Counted from the first letter of the stretch, positions 43,916 through 56,506 are shown. The stretch: 64,000 bases of DNA from Heloderma charlesbogerti (GCA_026122225.1 JANEZZ010001904.1:558001-622000), one strand, 5' to 3'. Numbers and translations: made by a program. The notes: a model not told the origin generated them from the letters alone.

Positions 43916-43969
43916 CAACAGAAAAGCATCTTTTGTTTAGTGCTGAATGGTTGCTTATATTGTACATTT

Positions 43970-44053
43970 TGTACAGTAATTATTTTGAACTGCCCAGACA
44001 GCTTTGGCTATTGGTCAGTATAGAAATTAAATGAATGAATGAATGAATGAATG
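43970..44053 (+). repeat. L2/CR1-type LINE 3' tail with (AATG)n
   Basis: GAACTGCCCAGACAGC and GCTATTGGTCAGTATAG, then an (AATG)n tail. Same tail as 9455 and 53590. Confidence 0.7.
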
Positions 44054-44460
44054 GTGGGAGAAGAGGTGGAGCCTGGGAGAGGGGTGGAACCTGAGCGGGA
44101 ATCCTCACAGACCAGATGGGTAACCTCCATGGACCAGAACTGGCCTGCAGGCCAGAGGGTCCCATTGCTAGTGTGGAGCCTGTTTTATTTTTGTTTTTCT
44201 AATCATTTACTGGGATAGGAATGTGAGTCAGAAAGAGAGGTCAGATTCAGGTAACAACCCATCTGACATTGGAGAGTTTTGTCATTTTGAAAAGTATGTG
44301 TCCAATGGCCGTCTATTTTGAATCAGATGTTCCCTGAGTTATGTACTGTTCTGCACACTGTGAGGGGTGTGCACAAACCTGAGACCACCTCCTGCATCCT
44401 ACTAGCAGTGGACAATATGACTTGGCTCACATGATGGTGGACAAAATGCGGTCTGGACAT
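44054..44460. other. Unassigned intergenic DNA
   Basis: No gene or clear repeat recognised. Confidence 0.5.
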
Positions 44461-44468
44461 GCTTAGAA

Positions 44469-45426
44469 TAGGGATGGGGGAGAATTTCTCCCCAAAATTT
44501 CAGGGGGCTGAGTGCCAACGCATTTGGTCCTCCGAAGGTTGTTTGGGGAGAAATTCTCTGCCCCCCCCCAGGATGGGACTTACCTTTCACGAATGTCCCT
44601 CCTGGCGGCGGGTCCCGGCGGCGGTTTGGCAGGTCTTCGTCAGGGGCGGGGGCAGCAGCCGGTCTTTCGACCAGCTGCCACCGCCGCCATTACAAGAAAA
44701 GTAAAACAAAAACAAAAAAAACGCCCCTGTGATAGGCTACGTAACGATTCACGTAGCCTATCACGGCTAGATTTGCAAAGTCAGCCGTGAAAGGCTACGT
44801 TAATCGTCACGTAGCCTATCACGGGTGACTTAAAAAAAAAAAAAAAAAGCCCGTACGGCTAATGGCGGCCCCCATAGGAAGCCGCCATTCACATTCCTTA
44901 TTTGGTCCCTGTAGTCTACGTAAAGATTTACGTAGACTACGGCGAAAATAAGGACAACGTAAATAGCGTTGCCCTTATTTTCGCCGTAGTCTATGTAAAT
45001 CATTACGTAGACTACAGGGACCAAATAAGGAACGCAAATGGCGGCTCCCTATGGGGGCCGCCATTTGCGTATGCGCTTTTTTTTTTTTCCAAAGTCACCC
45101 GTGATAGGCTACGTGACGATTAACGTAGCCTATCACGGCTGACTTTGCAGATCTAGCCGTGATAGGCTACGTTAATCGTTACGTAGCCTATCACAGGGGC
45201 GTTGTTTTTTTTTCTTTTGTAGTTCGCGGCCGGGGAGACAGGGCGCTTCTCCCCGGCCTGAATTTCAGCCGGGCGAGGCGGAAAGCCTCCCCCTCGGCCT
45301 GAATTTCGGCCGGGCGAGGTAGGAAGCCTCCCCCCCCGGCCTGAACTTCGGGGGGAGCAGCGAAGTGCCTCCCCCCCACCACGAAGCAAGCTGCGAGACC
45401 AGGTAAGTGACTTTCGTGCATCCCTA
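44469..45426. mobile_element. TAGGGATG hAT-like MITE, full core (958 bp)
   Basis: It begins TAGGGATGGGGGAGAATTTC and ends TTTCGTGCATCCCTA. Perfect TSDs GCTTAGAA lie at 44461-44468 and 45427-45434. ACTTACCT is at 44578-44585 and AGGTAAGT at 45401-45408. The core has the nine-hairpin order seen at 5902, with the centre at about 44942-44984 (GCGAAAATAAGGACAACG / GTTGCCCTTATTTTCGC). The type-2 arm is on the left and type-1 on the right, the reverse orientation of 5902-6846. Confidence 0.95.
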
Positions 45427-45555
45427 GCTTAGAAGCATTCTCCTCATTATGATTACAACACATGTTCCAGGTTTGGGATGGGCTGCAGATGCTATTGGCT
45501 GGAACTGTGCCCCAGATTGTTGTGTGCAAAAGTGGGATTGTATATTTTCTACTCT

Positions 45556-45690
45556 GATAATAAAAAGCTCTACTGGATCACACCTAGGGTCCATCTAGTC
45601 CAGCATTCTGCTTCCAAGAGTATCCAGCCAGATACCCCTGGGAGGCTCAGAAGCAGGGCCTGAAAGCAGCGGCCCTCCCAATAATCAGTC
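45556..45690 (+). repeat. Dispersed squamate repeat (CR1-like), partial
   Basis: CTGGATCACACCTAGGGTCC, ATCTAGTCCAGCATTCTG and AGCCAGATACCCCTGGGAGG follow the same order as 22851-22965. No coding sequence. Confidence 0.5.
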
Positions 45691-46909
45691 ACCATAATCC
45701 CATCAATGATGAGTTTGAAATGCTAAGGCATCATTTCTATCGATTGTGCCCTCAGAGATCAGAAACCCACAAAGTCGGAGTCATCTGATCATCCAGTGCA
45801 GGGCGGGAGGAGTGGCGGAGGTGATCTTCACCTCCATGTCCCCCTACCCTGCAGATTTTGCTTATTAGCCCATCCTGCGAGGGTGCTTTGGAGGGGAAGA
45901 GAAGGAGGCTGGAAGAGGTTCATGATAAGTAATATCCTGGCCTCTCTGGTCTCCTCCCCTCCCTGCCCACTGGAATGCCCCCTTTTCTCCTCCTCTGAGG
46001 TCACTTTTCTGGCCTCGGAAGAGAGCCAGCATGGTTCTTTCCATGCCAGTTGCAAGGGGACAGGGGAAGAAGGTCAGATCTCTTCCCCCTTTGGAAGGGG
46101 GAATCTGAACAATCCTACGATCCCTGGGATGCTCGCCCAGGGACCATAGGATTGCTCTCTAATCAGATTAATACATTTACTCCAGCCATGTCCTTTCCTT
46201 AACATGGAACAATTTTTTAAAAAAACTCAGTGACACTGGACCATCTCCTTTGCTCTGCAGGGGATCACTTAAATCTTTCTCATAAGGGGTGGCTTTTTTC
46301 CCTCATGCAAATCCCTTAGCATCCCTTTCTTAATTAAGGTCTCTGCACTTTAAATATGATTAAAAAGTACTCCCAGGAATCTATAAAATTATAACTTTGC
46401 TCCCTGCTAGAACTGACACTAATGAAGTACTTTCTCAGTGCTGGGTCACAATATTGACCAAAACATCTACCAGGCACATGACAAGACTGCAAACGGTTTC
46501 ATGTCAGAAACCTTGCGACAAGGCATTAGCATTTTGTTTCATGGCATGCAGTGAGAAGAATCTGTTGGGGCCGGATGAGTGGAGAATAAACAAATTGCAA
46601 TGAGTCTATCAAGTACCTGAGAATTATTTGATCCAAATAAGATAGCCATGGAATTAATTATATAGTGCCATCAATGTACACAGTATTTACAGAGTCAAAA
46701 CACAACTCTCTGCCTCAAAGAGCTTACAATCTAACAACAGAAAGGGGAGGAGGGAAAAGAAAAAGTAATGAAGGCATGAAGGCAACCAAATGCAGCATGT
46801 TAAGCTGTTTTTGAAATGTATAGAATGAGGCATGCTTTTATCCTGAAAAAAATGGAAGCACACTTTACTCCTACATCTGAAAAGTTTTGTTTTAAGGGTG
46901 TGTTAAAAG
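45691..46909. other. Unassigned intergenic DNA
   Basis: No gene recognised. About 46650-46755 resembles a LINE-tail segment (AAAGAGCTTACAATCTAACA). Confidence 0.45.
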
Positions 46910-47777
46910 TAGGGATGGGGAAGCAATTCATTTGGTTCACAAGGCAAACTTACCTAATTTCCACTTTCCCAACCAATATGTGAACCAAAACACAGTTATC
47001 CTTCAGTATTTGCACTTCTCTGAATTTTTTTTCACATTGCAGTTCTCCATAGAGACATGCATACACAGCGGAAATTGCAGATATAGTGAAAATAACATAC
47101 CAGAATGCCTTATACTAGGGAGAAATTGCTTGCCAAAAATGTGTATATTAGGAGAAATGTGCACAAAAATGTGAATACAACTGATGCAGAAGTTGGTGGA
47201 AGCAAACTTAACATTGGAAAAATGAGAAGCTGAATGGACAGATGCATCAGTACTTGGCAAGAAAGAACTACCTGATGTCAGTGAAGCCCACCCCCTTGTG
47301 CGTCTATGTGAATCACCGCAGAGTGCATAGGGTGTGATCCCTGACTGGAAGAAGGCAAGCCATAGGTGCAATGGGTGACCTCCTCTGAAAGTGGGTCCTT
47401 TTGCTGCATTTTGCATTTTTAAGATAATACTGTGTGCATCCACCTCCATTTAGATGCCACCAACTCTGTAGGGCAGCCATTGGATGCATCTAGAGCATCA
47501 TCTAGTCCTATTTGGTTGGGATGAATTTCTTAGGCCTGAGAACACCTTGGTGCAACTTGGAGGAAAGACTTACATCATCCTACAAGCAAGAAGTGGCAGG
47601 AGGAGCTTGAGATATGGGAAGATGGCTGTACAGCACCTGTTCCTGGTTGTGACTGACTGGCTGGTTGAAGAGCAGGAAAACCTGGTCTGAGGGAAACACT
47701 ACTGAGGTTTTCTTTGGCTGGGGAAGACTCCATTACTCTCTTGTCTCTTAGCCCTGCTGATTAGCTGCTTGGCCATA
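46910..47777. other. Possible TAGGGATG-type left end, otherwise unassigned
   Basis: TAGGGATGGGGAAGCAATTC at 46910 looks like a family start, but no matching right end or TSD is found. The rest shows no recognised gene. Confidence 0.35.
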
Positions 47778-47785
47778 TCTATGAG

Positions 47786-48219
47786 CAAGGATGTATGAGA
47801 AATTTGTTTCAGTTCCTTTTGATCAGGATTTACCCAATTAGCATCTTCTGGACTGAAGACAGTCTCAGACAGAATCTGAGGTCGAAGTCCGTACATTTCC
47901 GAGCTTGCAATGTGATTCGCAGATCAAAAAAAAATGCGTTCAACAGCATGCACTTCAAAAAATGCATACTTTTCAAAAATATGCACAAATATGCTTTAAT
48001 CGGTGAGAGAAGAATGCATACATTTCAAAAATGTGCACCACTGATGCAGACATTTGGAAAAATAAGCACAAAAATATGCACAAAAATATGCACAGATTGT
48101 CATGTGAAAAGAAAAAAAACAAAGCTCAGGATCTGATATGGACTTGCGCCAGAATGAGCTTTGAGATGGAATTTGGAGAATTTCAGAAAGCTCACATTTT
48201 GCTGATTCACACATCCCTA
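47786..48219. mobile_element. AT-rich TAGGGATG-type hAT-like MITE (434 bp)
   Basis: The left end CAAGGATGTATGAGAAATTT and right end GATTCACACATCCCTA are weakly inverted. TSDs TCTATGAG (47778-47785) and TTTGTGAG (48220-48227) match at 6 of 8. The interior has ATGCACTTC / ATGCATAC-type short repeats. Confidence 0.65.
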
Positions 48220-48370
48220 TTTGTGAGGTTCTGTGTTTGAACAAAAGGAAAGCTCACATCCACAAACATTCACAAGGCACCAGTGAATTCAACATTTTAA
48301 ACCTGGAATTTCAAATCAGAAATTTTAGAATTCAACATTTGAATACGAAACGATGCCATAACATTCCAAA

Positions 48371-48604
48371 TTGGAGCTCTTCTTAGCTTATCTTGACACG
48401 GTTGCTTTGACTCTGTTGCCAGTCAGGATGGTGTGGGAATCCAAGGAGGAGGTGGAGTTTGATGGACTCCCCCCTATCTGGCCAAGCAGGAAGCTCTGCG
48501 AGACCACCTGTCCCCTTCCCGAGCCGCAATTGTGTGCACAGTCATGGCTCAGTTACTTCTGCATATGTAAAGCGGCATCTATGGCTACCTTAAAGGGGCA
48601 CTGA
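48371..48604 (+). repeat. Unidentified coding-like repeat, copy 2
   Basis: The plus-strand frame includes MVWESKEEVEFDGLPP, clearly related to MVQDSKAEVKSDGLPP on the minus strand at 17-280. Similarity is strongest over about 48410-48480. I cannot assign a family. The preserved residues in two copies suggest descent from a protein-coding mobile element. Confidence 0.45.
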
Positions 48605-51600
48605 CTCAATAATACGGTGTAAAGGGCCCCTAGTTGCCAGGCATTAAATAGTCATCTGCACAATATTTGCAGATATTAAGTTCTAGCACACAAGTAGCAC
48701 CTATTGTGTTAGAACCAGATTTAGGTGTGTGCAACTGGACTAGCAGAAGGGGATTTCCCCACCCTCTCCTCCCCATGGAAGCCCCTCCAGCCTCCTGAAA
48801 TGCTACCCAGAGGATCAGGAGGGGACTCTGCTGAATGAGGTGAGCTTTGGTGCAGCAATGGGGGAGGGGGAACCCTCGAAAAGTGGGTGGAGGCACCTTC
48901 TGTGGTCCAACGCAATGTCAATATGGATACAATTGCATGCCAACTATGAAATAATCATCTACTAAATACCAGCTATCATATATTGTCTACTAAAGGCTAT
49001 TTCACGCTAACTGTCAAATGTTATCAAAGAGAGATTAGTTATCAAACCTGAAATAAAATGTCATTAGATGTCAAATACAGAAGCCAAATATTAATGGAAT
49101 GTGTGAACACTCAACATCAAAATTTAAAAAGCAGAATTTTAAAGAGATTCGGGTGGTGGGGGCGGTGGAAGAAAATTCATCTCAACCCTAGGATGAAGCA
49201 GTGATTGTCAGTAAAACCTATTGCCCATGGAGAGATTTAGAGAACATTCAGAGCACTCAGAATTACAGTATTATGTCCTGAAAAAAGCATACCACAGCAG
49301 TATCAGGAATGTAACATGGTTCAGTGAAATCCATTCTTGTTCTGGTGTTTCAAAGGTGACCATCTGTTTCTTTTCCTAAATGGCCAGATAAAACTACAAA
49401 GCACTGTACAATTATTGGTGTCTCTTCGTTTAGCATCTGTAAAAATGGCCACTACCATTGCTGCTGCAGAGAAGAGTTTTTATTCCACAATTCATTGTCT
49501 GAAGCTGCAAAACACCCTCTATTTATAGCTGTTGTTTAATGCAATGGCTCAGAAACTTTGCAGCCGCTCGCCAATGCAAATGTGCTACTTTTATCACAAC
49601 TTCAGTTGTTTAACTGTTACAATATCTTGTTGTCACTGTTCTTCCATGCTCTGTATCTCTTACGCAGTGGGCTATGCGCATAAGACATCCATCTGAATGT
49701 TTTCCCCCTGTTGTATTTTAATTTTATTTCAATTCAATTTTCAAACAAATTTACCAAAATACTTCATATTCCAGATGGAAGGAACTTCAGATTTAAGAAG
49801 AAGAAGAAGAAGAATGTGGGAGAAAGCAAAATTGACAGATTTGACCATCCCAAATAGATATCTATGCCTGACCCATGGATGTCAAAATAGGTCTGAGAGA
49901 AGTCACACAACTGTAGAGTGAGCCAGCAGTGCAGCCCTATAGCCCCTTGATTGCATCAAGACTCCTTCACGCAAGTTACACATGATGGAGGCATTATTGT
50001 TCTGCTTTGATACATGAGACAAAACTGCATCTTCCATTCAGCGCACTACCTGGTCATGTTCCAATGAACAGTATTAATCTTACCATGGCTGGGATCTAAA
50101 GAACCTTTTAGGAATGTACAAATATAGCACTGCCCCAAAAATGTGTCCTAAAACAATCTTTGGGCAAATTTGGGAGCTCCACCTTTAGATAAAACATGTG
50201 ATGTGAGGCCATTTGTGTGGAGCCAAAAATTTCAATAAGATTCGCAAAATTCCTCATGGGTGTTTATACATCCATGGGTGTCGGTGAAAATTTGCCTGGA
50301 GTACAATTCAACATGAATGGAAGGTTTCTTCCTCAGGCAAAAGATATGAGGAATTTCAAAGAGAGCAAACAAGAATTTTGATAGGGGTTGTTTTTTTTTT
50401 ACACACACCACTGTGCAAATGAGTCTGTATGTGCACCAGGACTTCCTCCTCTCTTTCCCCTCTGCATTAGCAACTTCTGAAGGCCCCCAGTTTCAAGATC
50501 AGCTTATTGTATGGTGTGAAACTTGAGTTCTTGGCACCCCTTCTATCTACGCAGAAGCTTCCCATGCATCCTTTAGTTCCAGGGATAAATCTTACCCTGT
50601 TTCCCGCTGTGATTCCTAAATACAACTACCTTTTCAGCTGTAAACTTTGTGCACCTTATGTGAATGAGGGGATGGGGCCTACATCAAGCATCATTCTCAA
50701 TAGCTGCTTCACAATTAAGGCGCTCCTAAGATGCTCACCAAAGTGCAAAGACCCTATCCACAAATCGCTGTGGAAATGGAAATGCCATTATGCGTGAGGG
50801 TCTGCATAGACACGTCCACTGAATAGATGATAAATATGGCACATGCACCTCTACCATCCAACACCATGCCACCATTATGCACCACCACCACCACCCCGGC
50901 ATCCTCAGCCTGAGGCAGCTGTCTCACTCTGCCTAACGGAAGCGCTGGCCCTGATTTGACAGTTGTCTCTCGAAGTTCATAATGACAGGCCGCTTTGCCT
51001 TCAACTTTGGCTTGGGCCAGCTGCTCCTGTGATGTGGGGAGATGACGTCATTATCCTACATTCAGTTACTCTCATCTTCCATAGGCAGACATCACCCTAT
51101 AGTAGGTAAGTCCTCAGAAGTTGCTATAGCCCTCTCCCTATTTGGTATTCTACGATATGCACATTCTTTGATGACAACACTTTTTTTCCAGGAAAAAAGG
51201 TTATATCCATATGCGCTTAGCACCTGTTCTGGAACATTCTGGACTGAATTCATCAATGTTTTTAATGTTTCCCAGGATTTCCAAGCAGTTCAAATAAAGC
51301 CGATTGCTAGGGCTGGGCAATTATTATGAACCATCTGAATCTATTGAAGTGGATTGGTGAGAAGATTACATTAAATGAGCTAATATGCCCAAACTGTCCA
51401 TGTACTGGAATCTTCCACAAGGAGAGGAAGTGTTCTCTATTTCTAATTTTGTTCAGCTATGCAAGTATTTATCACAACACGTTTACCTTTACAGATATCT
51501 GCATATTGCCATAACTTGATCACATCTGAAGTTCATTTTAATAATATTTTGAAAAGGTTAAAAAAAAGGTAATTACTCAAACCTTTCAATTTTAGACACC

Positions 51601-51920
51601 TTTCTCAAGATAATTGAATCATTCACAACAGAATATTTCATCTAACACAGCCACTACATAAATCTCCAAATATTCCAAATCCCTTTAGGGTTCAGTGAAA
51701 TTGGAAATTACTTATTGTACTCTGTCAGAATACTTAACTCAACGGCAGACAGTCACAAGTTCCCTTTTCCCAAGATGAGATTTCATGTAAATTTATTGGC
51801 GTATAACTGAAGTGGGAACTTGTTTGCAACTATGAATAAGTTCCATGTCATTAAACCATTGGGAAACATACAACTGACCTCACATCCAAACACCACAATC
51901 CAGCTGAAGTTAGTCATGGG
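48605..51920. other. Unassigned intergenic DNA
   Basis: No gene recognised over about 3.3 kb. (AAG)n lies at about 49796-49815 and (CCA)n near 50880-50895. Short open frames lack motifs. Confidence 0.5.
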
Positions 51921-51985
51921 CTACAGCACAATGCTATGCAAGTTTACCCAGAAATAAATCACATTATGCTGAACAAACATTACTC
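51921..51985. repeat. CAGTGCAATCC-type MITE fragment
   Basis: ACAGCACAATGCTATGCAAG with GAAATAAATC resembles the left half of the MITE at 43049 and 11102. Confidence 0.45.
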
Positions 51986-52218
51986 ACTGGTAAGTCTGTC
52001 CAGGAGTCCAACAGGTGGCACTCCATATGCTAGATTATTTTGTTCAGTGGCTTTTAACTGGCTGCTACCCATGACACCCTGCACCTGCTTGGGTGGGGTT
52101 GGCAATAGAAAGTTTGGAGGTACCCAGGGGGGCAGCATAACTGGCTACACACTATTTACTTTGGGCAAAACTGGTGCTGCTTTAAAGACTTCCCTACTCT
52201 GCCCTACTCAAGTTCTAT

Positions 52219-53150
52219 TAGGGGTGGACGAAAGTCATTTACCTTTTCTCGCAGCTTGTTCGCGGTGGGGGGGAGCGCTTCGCTGCTCCCCCCGTGAAGT
52301 TCAGGCCAGGGGGGGGAGGCTTCCCTTCTCGCCCGGCCGAAATTCAGGCCGGGGAGGAGGCTTCCCGCCTCGCCCGGCCACGAACACGAAAGTTAAAAAA
52401 AAAAAAAAGTCCCCTGATAGGCTACGTGACGATTCACGTAGCCTATCATGGCTAGATCTGGAAAGTCAGCCGTGATAGGCTACGTGAATCGTCACGTAGC
52501 CTATCACGGGTGACTTAAAAAAAAAAAAAAGCGCGTACGCGAATGGCGGCCCCCATAGGGAGCCGCCATTCGCGTTCCTTATTTAGTTGCTGTAGTCTAC
52601 GTAAATGTTTACGTAGACTACGGCGAAAATAAGGGCAACGCAAATAGCGTTGCCCTTATTTTCGCCGTAGTCTACGTAAACATTTACGTAGATGACAGCC
52701 ACCAAATAAGGAACGGGAATGGTGGCTCCCTATGGGGGCCGCCATTATCTGTACACACTTTTTTTTTTTTTTTTAAGTCACCCGGGATAGGCTACGTGAC
52801 GATTGACGTAGCCTATCACAGCTGACTTTGCAAATCTAGCCGTGATAGGCTACGTGAATCGTCACGTAGCCTATCAGGGGACGTTTGTTTGTTTTTTTCT
52901 TTGATTGCAATGGCGGGGGTGGCAGCCGGTCAAAAGACCGGCTGCCGCTCCCGCCCCGCTCGAACACCGGACGAACCGCCAGCCGGACCCGCCGCCGGGA
53001 GGGACATTCAGGGAAGGTAAATCCCGTCCCGGGGGGGTGCGGGGTGCGGGGGGGGGTGCGGAGGATTTCTCACCGAAACTTGTTGGGGGGGCCGAACACG
53101 TTGGCGCTCGGCTCCCCGAAGTTTCGGGGAGAAATTCTCCGCCATCCCTA
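52219..53150. mobile_element. TAGGGATG hAT-like MITE, full core (932 bp)
   Basis: It begins TAGGGGTGGACGAAAGTCAT and ends TTCTCCGCCATCCCTA. TSDs AGTTCTAT (52211-52218) and TGTTCTAT (53151-53158) match at 7 of 8. It is collinear with 5902-6846 over its whole length, including the nine-hairpin core (centre about 52623-52665) and both arms. The end octamer is ATTTACCT, one change from consensus. One core stem is damaged near 52690 (AGATGACAGCC). Confidence 0.93.
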
Positions 53151-53160
53151 TGTTCTATAT

Positions 53161-53202
53161 TTGTAAATAAACAGATATTACAAATATCTGTTTATTTACA
53201 GG
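53161..53202. other. Hairpin next to element end
   Basis: TGTAAATAAACAGATATT pairs with AATATCTGTTTATTTACA across a very short loop, immediately right of the TSD of the element ending at 53150. Confidence 0.8.
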
Positions 53203-53660
53203 CTTGGGACTGCTGCAATACCTGACCAAGCACCTCTCCCAGCATGAACCTACCCATACACTACATCATCATCTAAGGCCCTCCTCCACAGGAAGCTCGG
53301 AGGGCAACAACAAGAGAGAGGGCCTTCACAGTGGTGCCCCCCCCAATTATATAATGATCTCCCCGATGAGGCCTCCCTGTCACCAACATTGTTATCTTTT
53401 CAGCACCAGGTTAAGACCTTCCTCTTCTCTGAGGCATTTGGCACCATATGATGAGGTTTTAATCAGGTCCTGGATTTGTCTTATTGTCGACTGTTTAAAA
53501 TTGTTTTAGATATACGCATATCTCTCTGTGTGCGGTCTGTTTATACGTTCGTATGTAAATTGTTTTTATACTGAATTTTTAAGTTTTTAATCTTTGTAAA
53601 CCACCCAGAGAGCTTTGGCTATTGGGCAGTATAGAAATGTAACAAATGAACGAATGAATA
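53200..53660 (+). pseudogene. L2/CR1-type LINE 3' part with RT C-terminal remnant
   Basis: Frames in this stretch give GSSEGNNKRE followed, after a frame change, by a segment ending in QVKTFLFSEAFG. This matches the C-terminal block (RRAFSVVA..LWNELP..FQRQVKTFLF) of the LINE at 61285-61656. The 3' UTR ends with CACCCAGAGAGCTTTGGC and a (GAAT/AATG) tail. It is a 5'-truncated, decayed retrotransposon end with no function. Confidence 0.72.
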
Positions 53661-54479
53661 TTTAGTTCCTATTTGCATAGTAACTGCAATAATTAATGCA
53701 AGGATAGCCGGCACATTGTTAGGAGCCCCTTCATACATTCAGTACTCATGGATACAGAACAGCTGAAGAGGGTATCCAGATGGAAAAAAAATCCCAGTAA
53801 CTGCAAAAATTGACATGGGTTGTGATTAGCATATACAAGATGGGAGCCAGAAGTGTCTTTATAACCTGAGAATAGGAAAGCAACAAAAAGAAAAAAGAAA
53901 AGAGGGGAACTGCAGACACATATTAACCCAAAATAAAATGTATTTTCTATGAAGTTCTACATTTATCAAGGAGCACTTGTGATAATGGTTAAAATGACAG
54001 ATTGTTTGAAGTGCCTGCTACAGTAAACTCTTACAGGAAGGTTTATGTCTGAAATATCACAGATAAAATGCATTTCAAATGCATTTCAGTGGCAGAGTTC
54101 CCAAAGAAGCCAAAATGAGAGTGTTGGAAGTGCCCTAGCCCCGGCGCCAGCTTGTCTGGCTGAAAGGGGGGGGCATTGTGGGCAGGTCCAGTGAGCTGAT
54201 GTGGGGGTCTCTCATTGGTGCACCCCAGTGGCACCACCATGCAAGGAGGGGCAGGCTGAGTTGCCTTAAACTCAGCCTCTCTCCCAATCTCAGCTCTCTG
54301 GCTCAACGCAGCTCCCTCCCACCCTCCCCTAAGCTGTGTGGGTTTCTTGCCACTTGCCCCTTTGGGAGCCATGTAGGAATTTTTGGCTCACAGTTTGATT
54401 GGCCTATTACTGTGAGTCTTTTTGCCTACGTCACACTGTTATTCGGGTTGAGTGTGTCCTGTAAGTGAATAAGGTCTAT
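53661..54479. other. Unassigned intergenic DNA
   Basis: No gene or clear repeat recognised. Confidence 0.5.
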
Positions 54480-54487
54480 ATCATCGG

Positions 54488-56498
54488 TAGGGATGTACGA
54501 AAATTCCGCCACAGATCTCGGGGAGGCCGAATGCCAGCGCATTCGGCCCCCCGAAATCGGTGGTGGAATGGCCTACCACCCCCCCCCCGGGATGAGACTT
54601 ACTTTGGGCGGATCTTCCTGGCAGCAGCGGCTCTGGCCTCTCCAGCGGCGGTTTGGCAGCAGTGGCTGCGGCGGCCGGTATTCCGACTGGCTGCCGCTGC
54701 CGCCATTTCCAGTTTAAAAAAAAAAAAAGTGATAGGCTATGCAGGGATGTACGAAAGTCACTTACCTGGTCCCGCAGCTTGCTTCGCGGTGGGGGGGAGG
54801 TGCTTCGGTTCTCCCCCCGAAATTCAGGCTGGGGGGTGAGGCACCCCTAGGGATGGCGGAGAATTTCTCCCCGAATCTTTGGGGGGCCGAGCACCAACAC
54901 ATTCGGCCCCCCAAAATCGGCGGTGAAATTCTCCGCCCCCCCCGCCCCCCCCGGGACGGGAATTACCTTTGGTGAATGTCCCTCCTGGTGGCGGTTCGGC
55001 GGCGGTTCAGTGCAGGCGGGGGCGGCGGCTGGTCTCCCGACCGGCTGCCACTGCCACCATTGCAAAAAAAAAAAAACCTAAAGTAAAAAAGAAACCACAC
55101 ACCCGTGATAGGCTACGTAACGATTTACATAGCCTATCACGGCTAGATTTCGAAAGTCAGCCATGATAGGCTACGTAAATCATCACGTAGCCTATCACGG
55201 GTGACTTTGGTGGGGGGGAAAGCACGTATGCAAATGGCGGCGGCCCATGGGCACCGCCATTTGCGTTCCTTATTTGGGCCCGGGTAGTCTACGTAAAGAT
55301 TTACGTAGACTATGGCAAAAATAAGGGCACGCTATTTGCGTTGCCCTTATTTTCGCCGTAGTCTACGTAAATCTTTACGTAGACTACCAGGGCCCAAATA
55401 AGGAACACAAATGGCGGCACCCATGGGTGCCACCATTTGCGTACGTGCTTATTTTTTTTCCAAATTCACCCGTGATAGGCTACGTAACGATTTACGTAGC
55501 CTATCACGGCTGACTTTGGAAATCTAGCCGTGATAGGCTATGTTAATCGTTATGTAGCCTATCACGTGTGTGGTGTGGTTTTTTTTACATTCACTTTGTA
55601 ATGGCGGTGGCGGCAGCCGGTCGGAAGACCGGCCGCCGCCCCCGCCCCCGCCAAAATGCCACAGGGACCCACCGCTGAGAGGGACATTCCAGGGAGGTAA
55701 GTCCCATCCCGGGGGGGCAGGGGGGGCGGAGAATTTCACCGCCAATTTCGGGGGGGCAAATGTGTTGGCCTTCGGCCTCCCCGAGATTTGTGGAGAAATT
55801 CTCCGCCATCCCTAAGGCTACGTAAAGATTTACGTAGCCTATCACGGCTAGGTTTTTTAAAAAAAACCAAGATAGGCTTCGTAAATGTTTACATAGCCTA
55901 TCATGTCTGACTTAAAAAAAACACACACACACGCACGTACACAAATGGTGGCAGCCACGGCCGCCACCACTTGCGTTCCTTATTTTGGCACGTCTACGTA
56001 AACATTTACGTAGACTAAGATGGCGAAAATAAGGGGAACGCAAATAGCGTAGTGGGTGTTATTTGCGTTCCCCTTTCTTTTCTTCGTCTTAGTCTATGTA
56101 AATATTGACGTAGACTAAGACAGTGAAAAATAAGGAATGCAAATGGTGGTGGCCGTAGCCGCCGCCATTTGCGTATGCGTTGTTTTTTTAAAAAAAACCA
56201 GACGTGATAGGCTATGTAAGTCTTTACGTAGCCTATCATGTCTATGGGGGAAAAAAAGAAAAAAACACAGACTGCAAATGGCGGCGGCGGCGGCAGCTGG
56301 TCGGAAGACCAGCCGCCGCTGCCGCAGCCGCCACTGGAGCCACCACCATCCGGAACATCCGCCCCAGGTAAGTCTCATCCCGGGGAGTATCCGCGGGGGG
56401 CGGGGGGTGGCAGGCCATTCTGCGATGGATTTCGGGGGGCTGAATGCACTGGCATTCGGCCTCACTGAGATCCGTCGCGGAATTCTCTGACATCCCTA
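54488..56498. mobile_element. TAGGGATG hAT-like element, split by a second copy
   Basis: It begins TAGGGATGTACGAAAATTCC and ends AATTCTCTGACATCCCTA. Its first hairpin is cut in the middle (GTGATAGGCTATG to 54741) and resumes at 55815 (AGGCTACGTAAAG). The remaining core is complete to 56240, and the right arm has AGGTAAGT at 56366-56373. The flanking octamers ATCATCGG and AATGTGGC do not match, so the outer boundaries rest on the terminal sequences alone. Confidence 0.75.
54742..55814. mobile_element. TAGGGATG hAT-like element with doubled left end, nested
   Basis: It begins CAGGGATGTACGAAAGTCAC and ends TTCTCCGCCATCCCTA. TSDs AGGCTATG (54734-54741) and AGGCTACG (55815-55822) match at 7 of 8. 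A second left end, TAGGGATGGCGGAGAATTTC, starts at 54848 after only 106 bp of type-1 arm. From there to 55814 the sequence is a complete element with type-2 arms on both sides. The internal start has no TSD partner (GGCACCCC), so it looks like an arm recombinant. The centre of the core is near 55340. Confidence 0.85.
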
Positions 56499-56506
56499 AA
56501 TGTGGC

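Noticed and set aside
54848..55814. Independent insertion starting at 54848
   Set aside because: The bases before it (GGCACCCC) do not match those after 55814, while the TSD fits an element starting at 54742.
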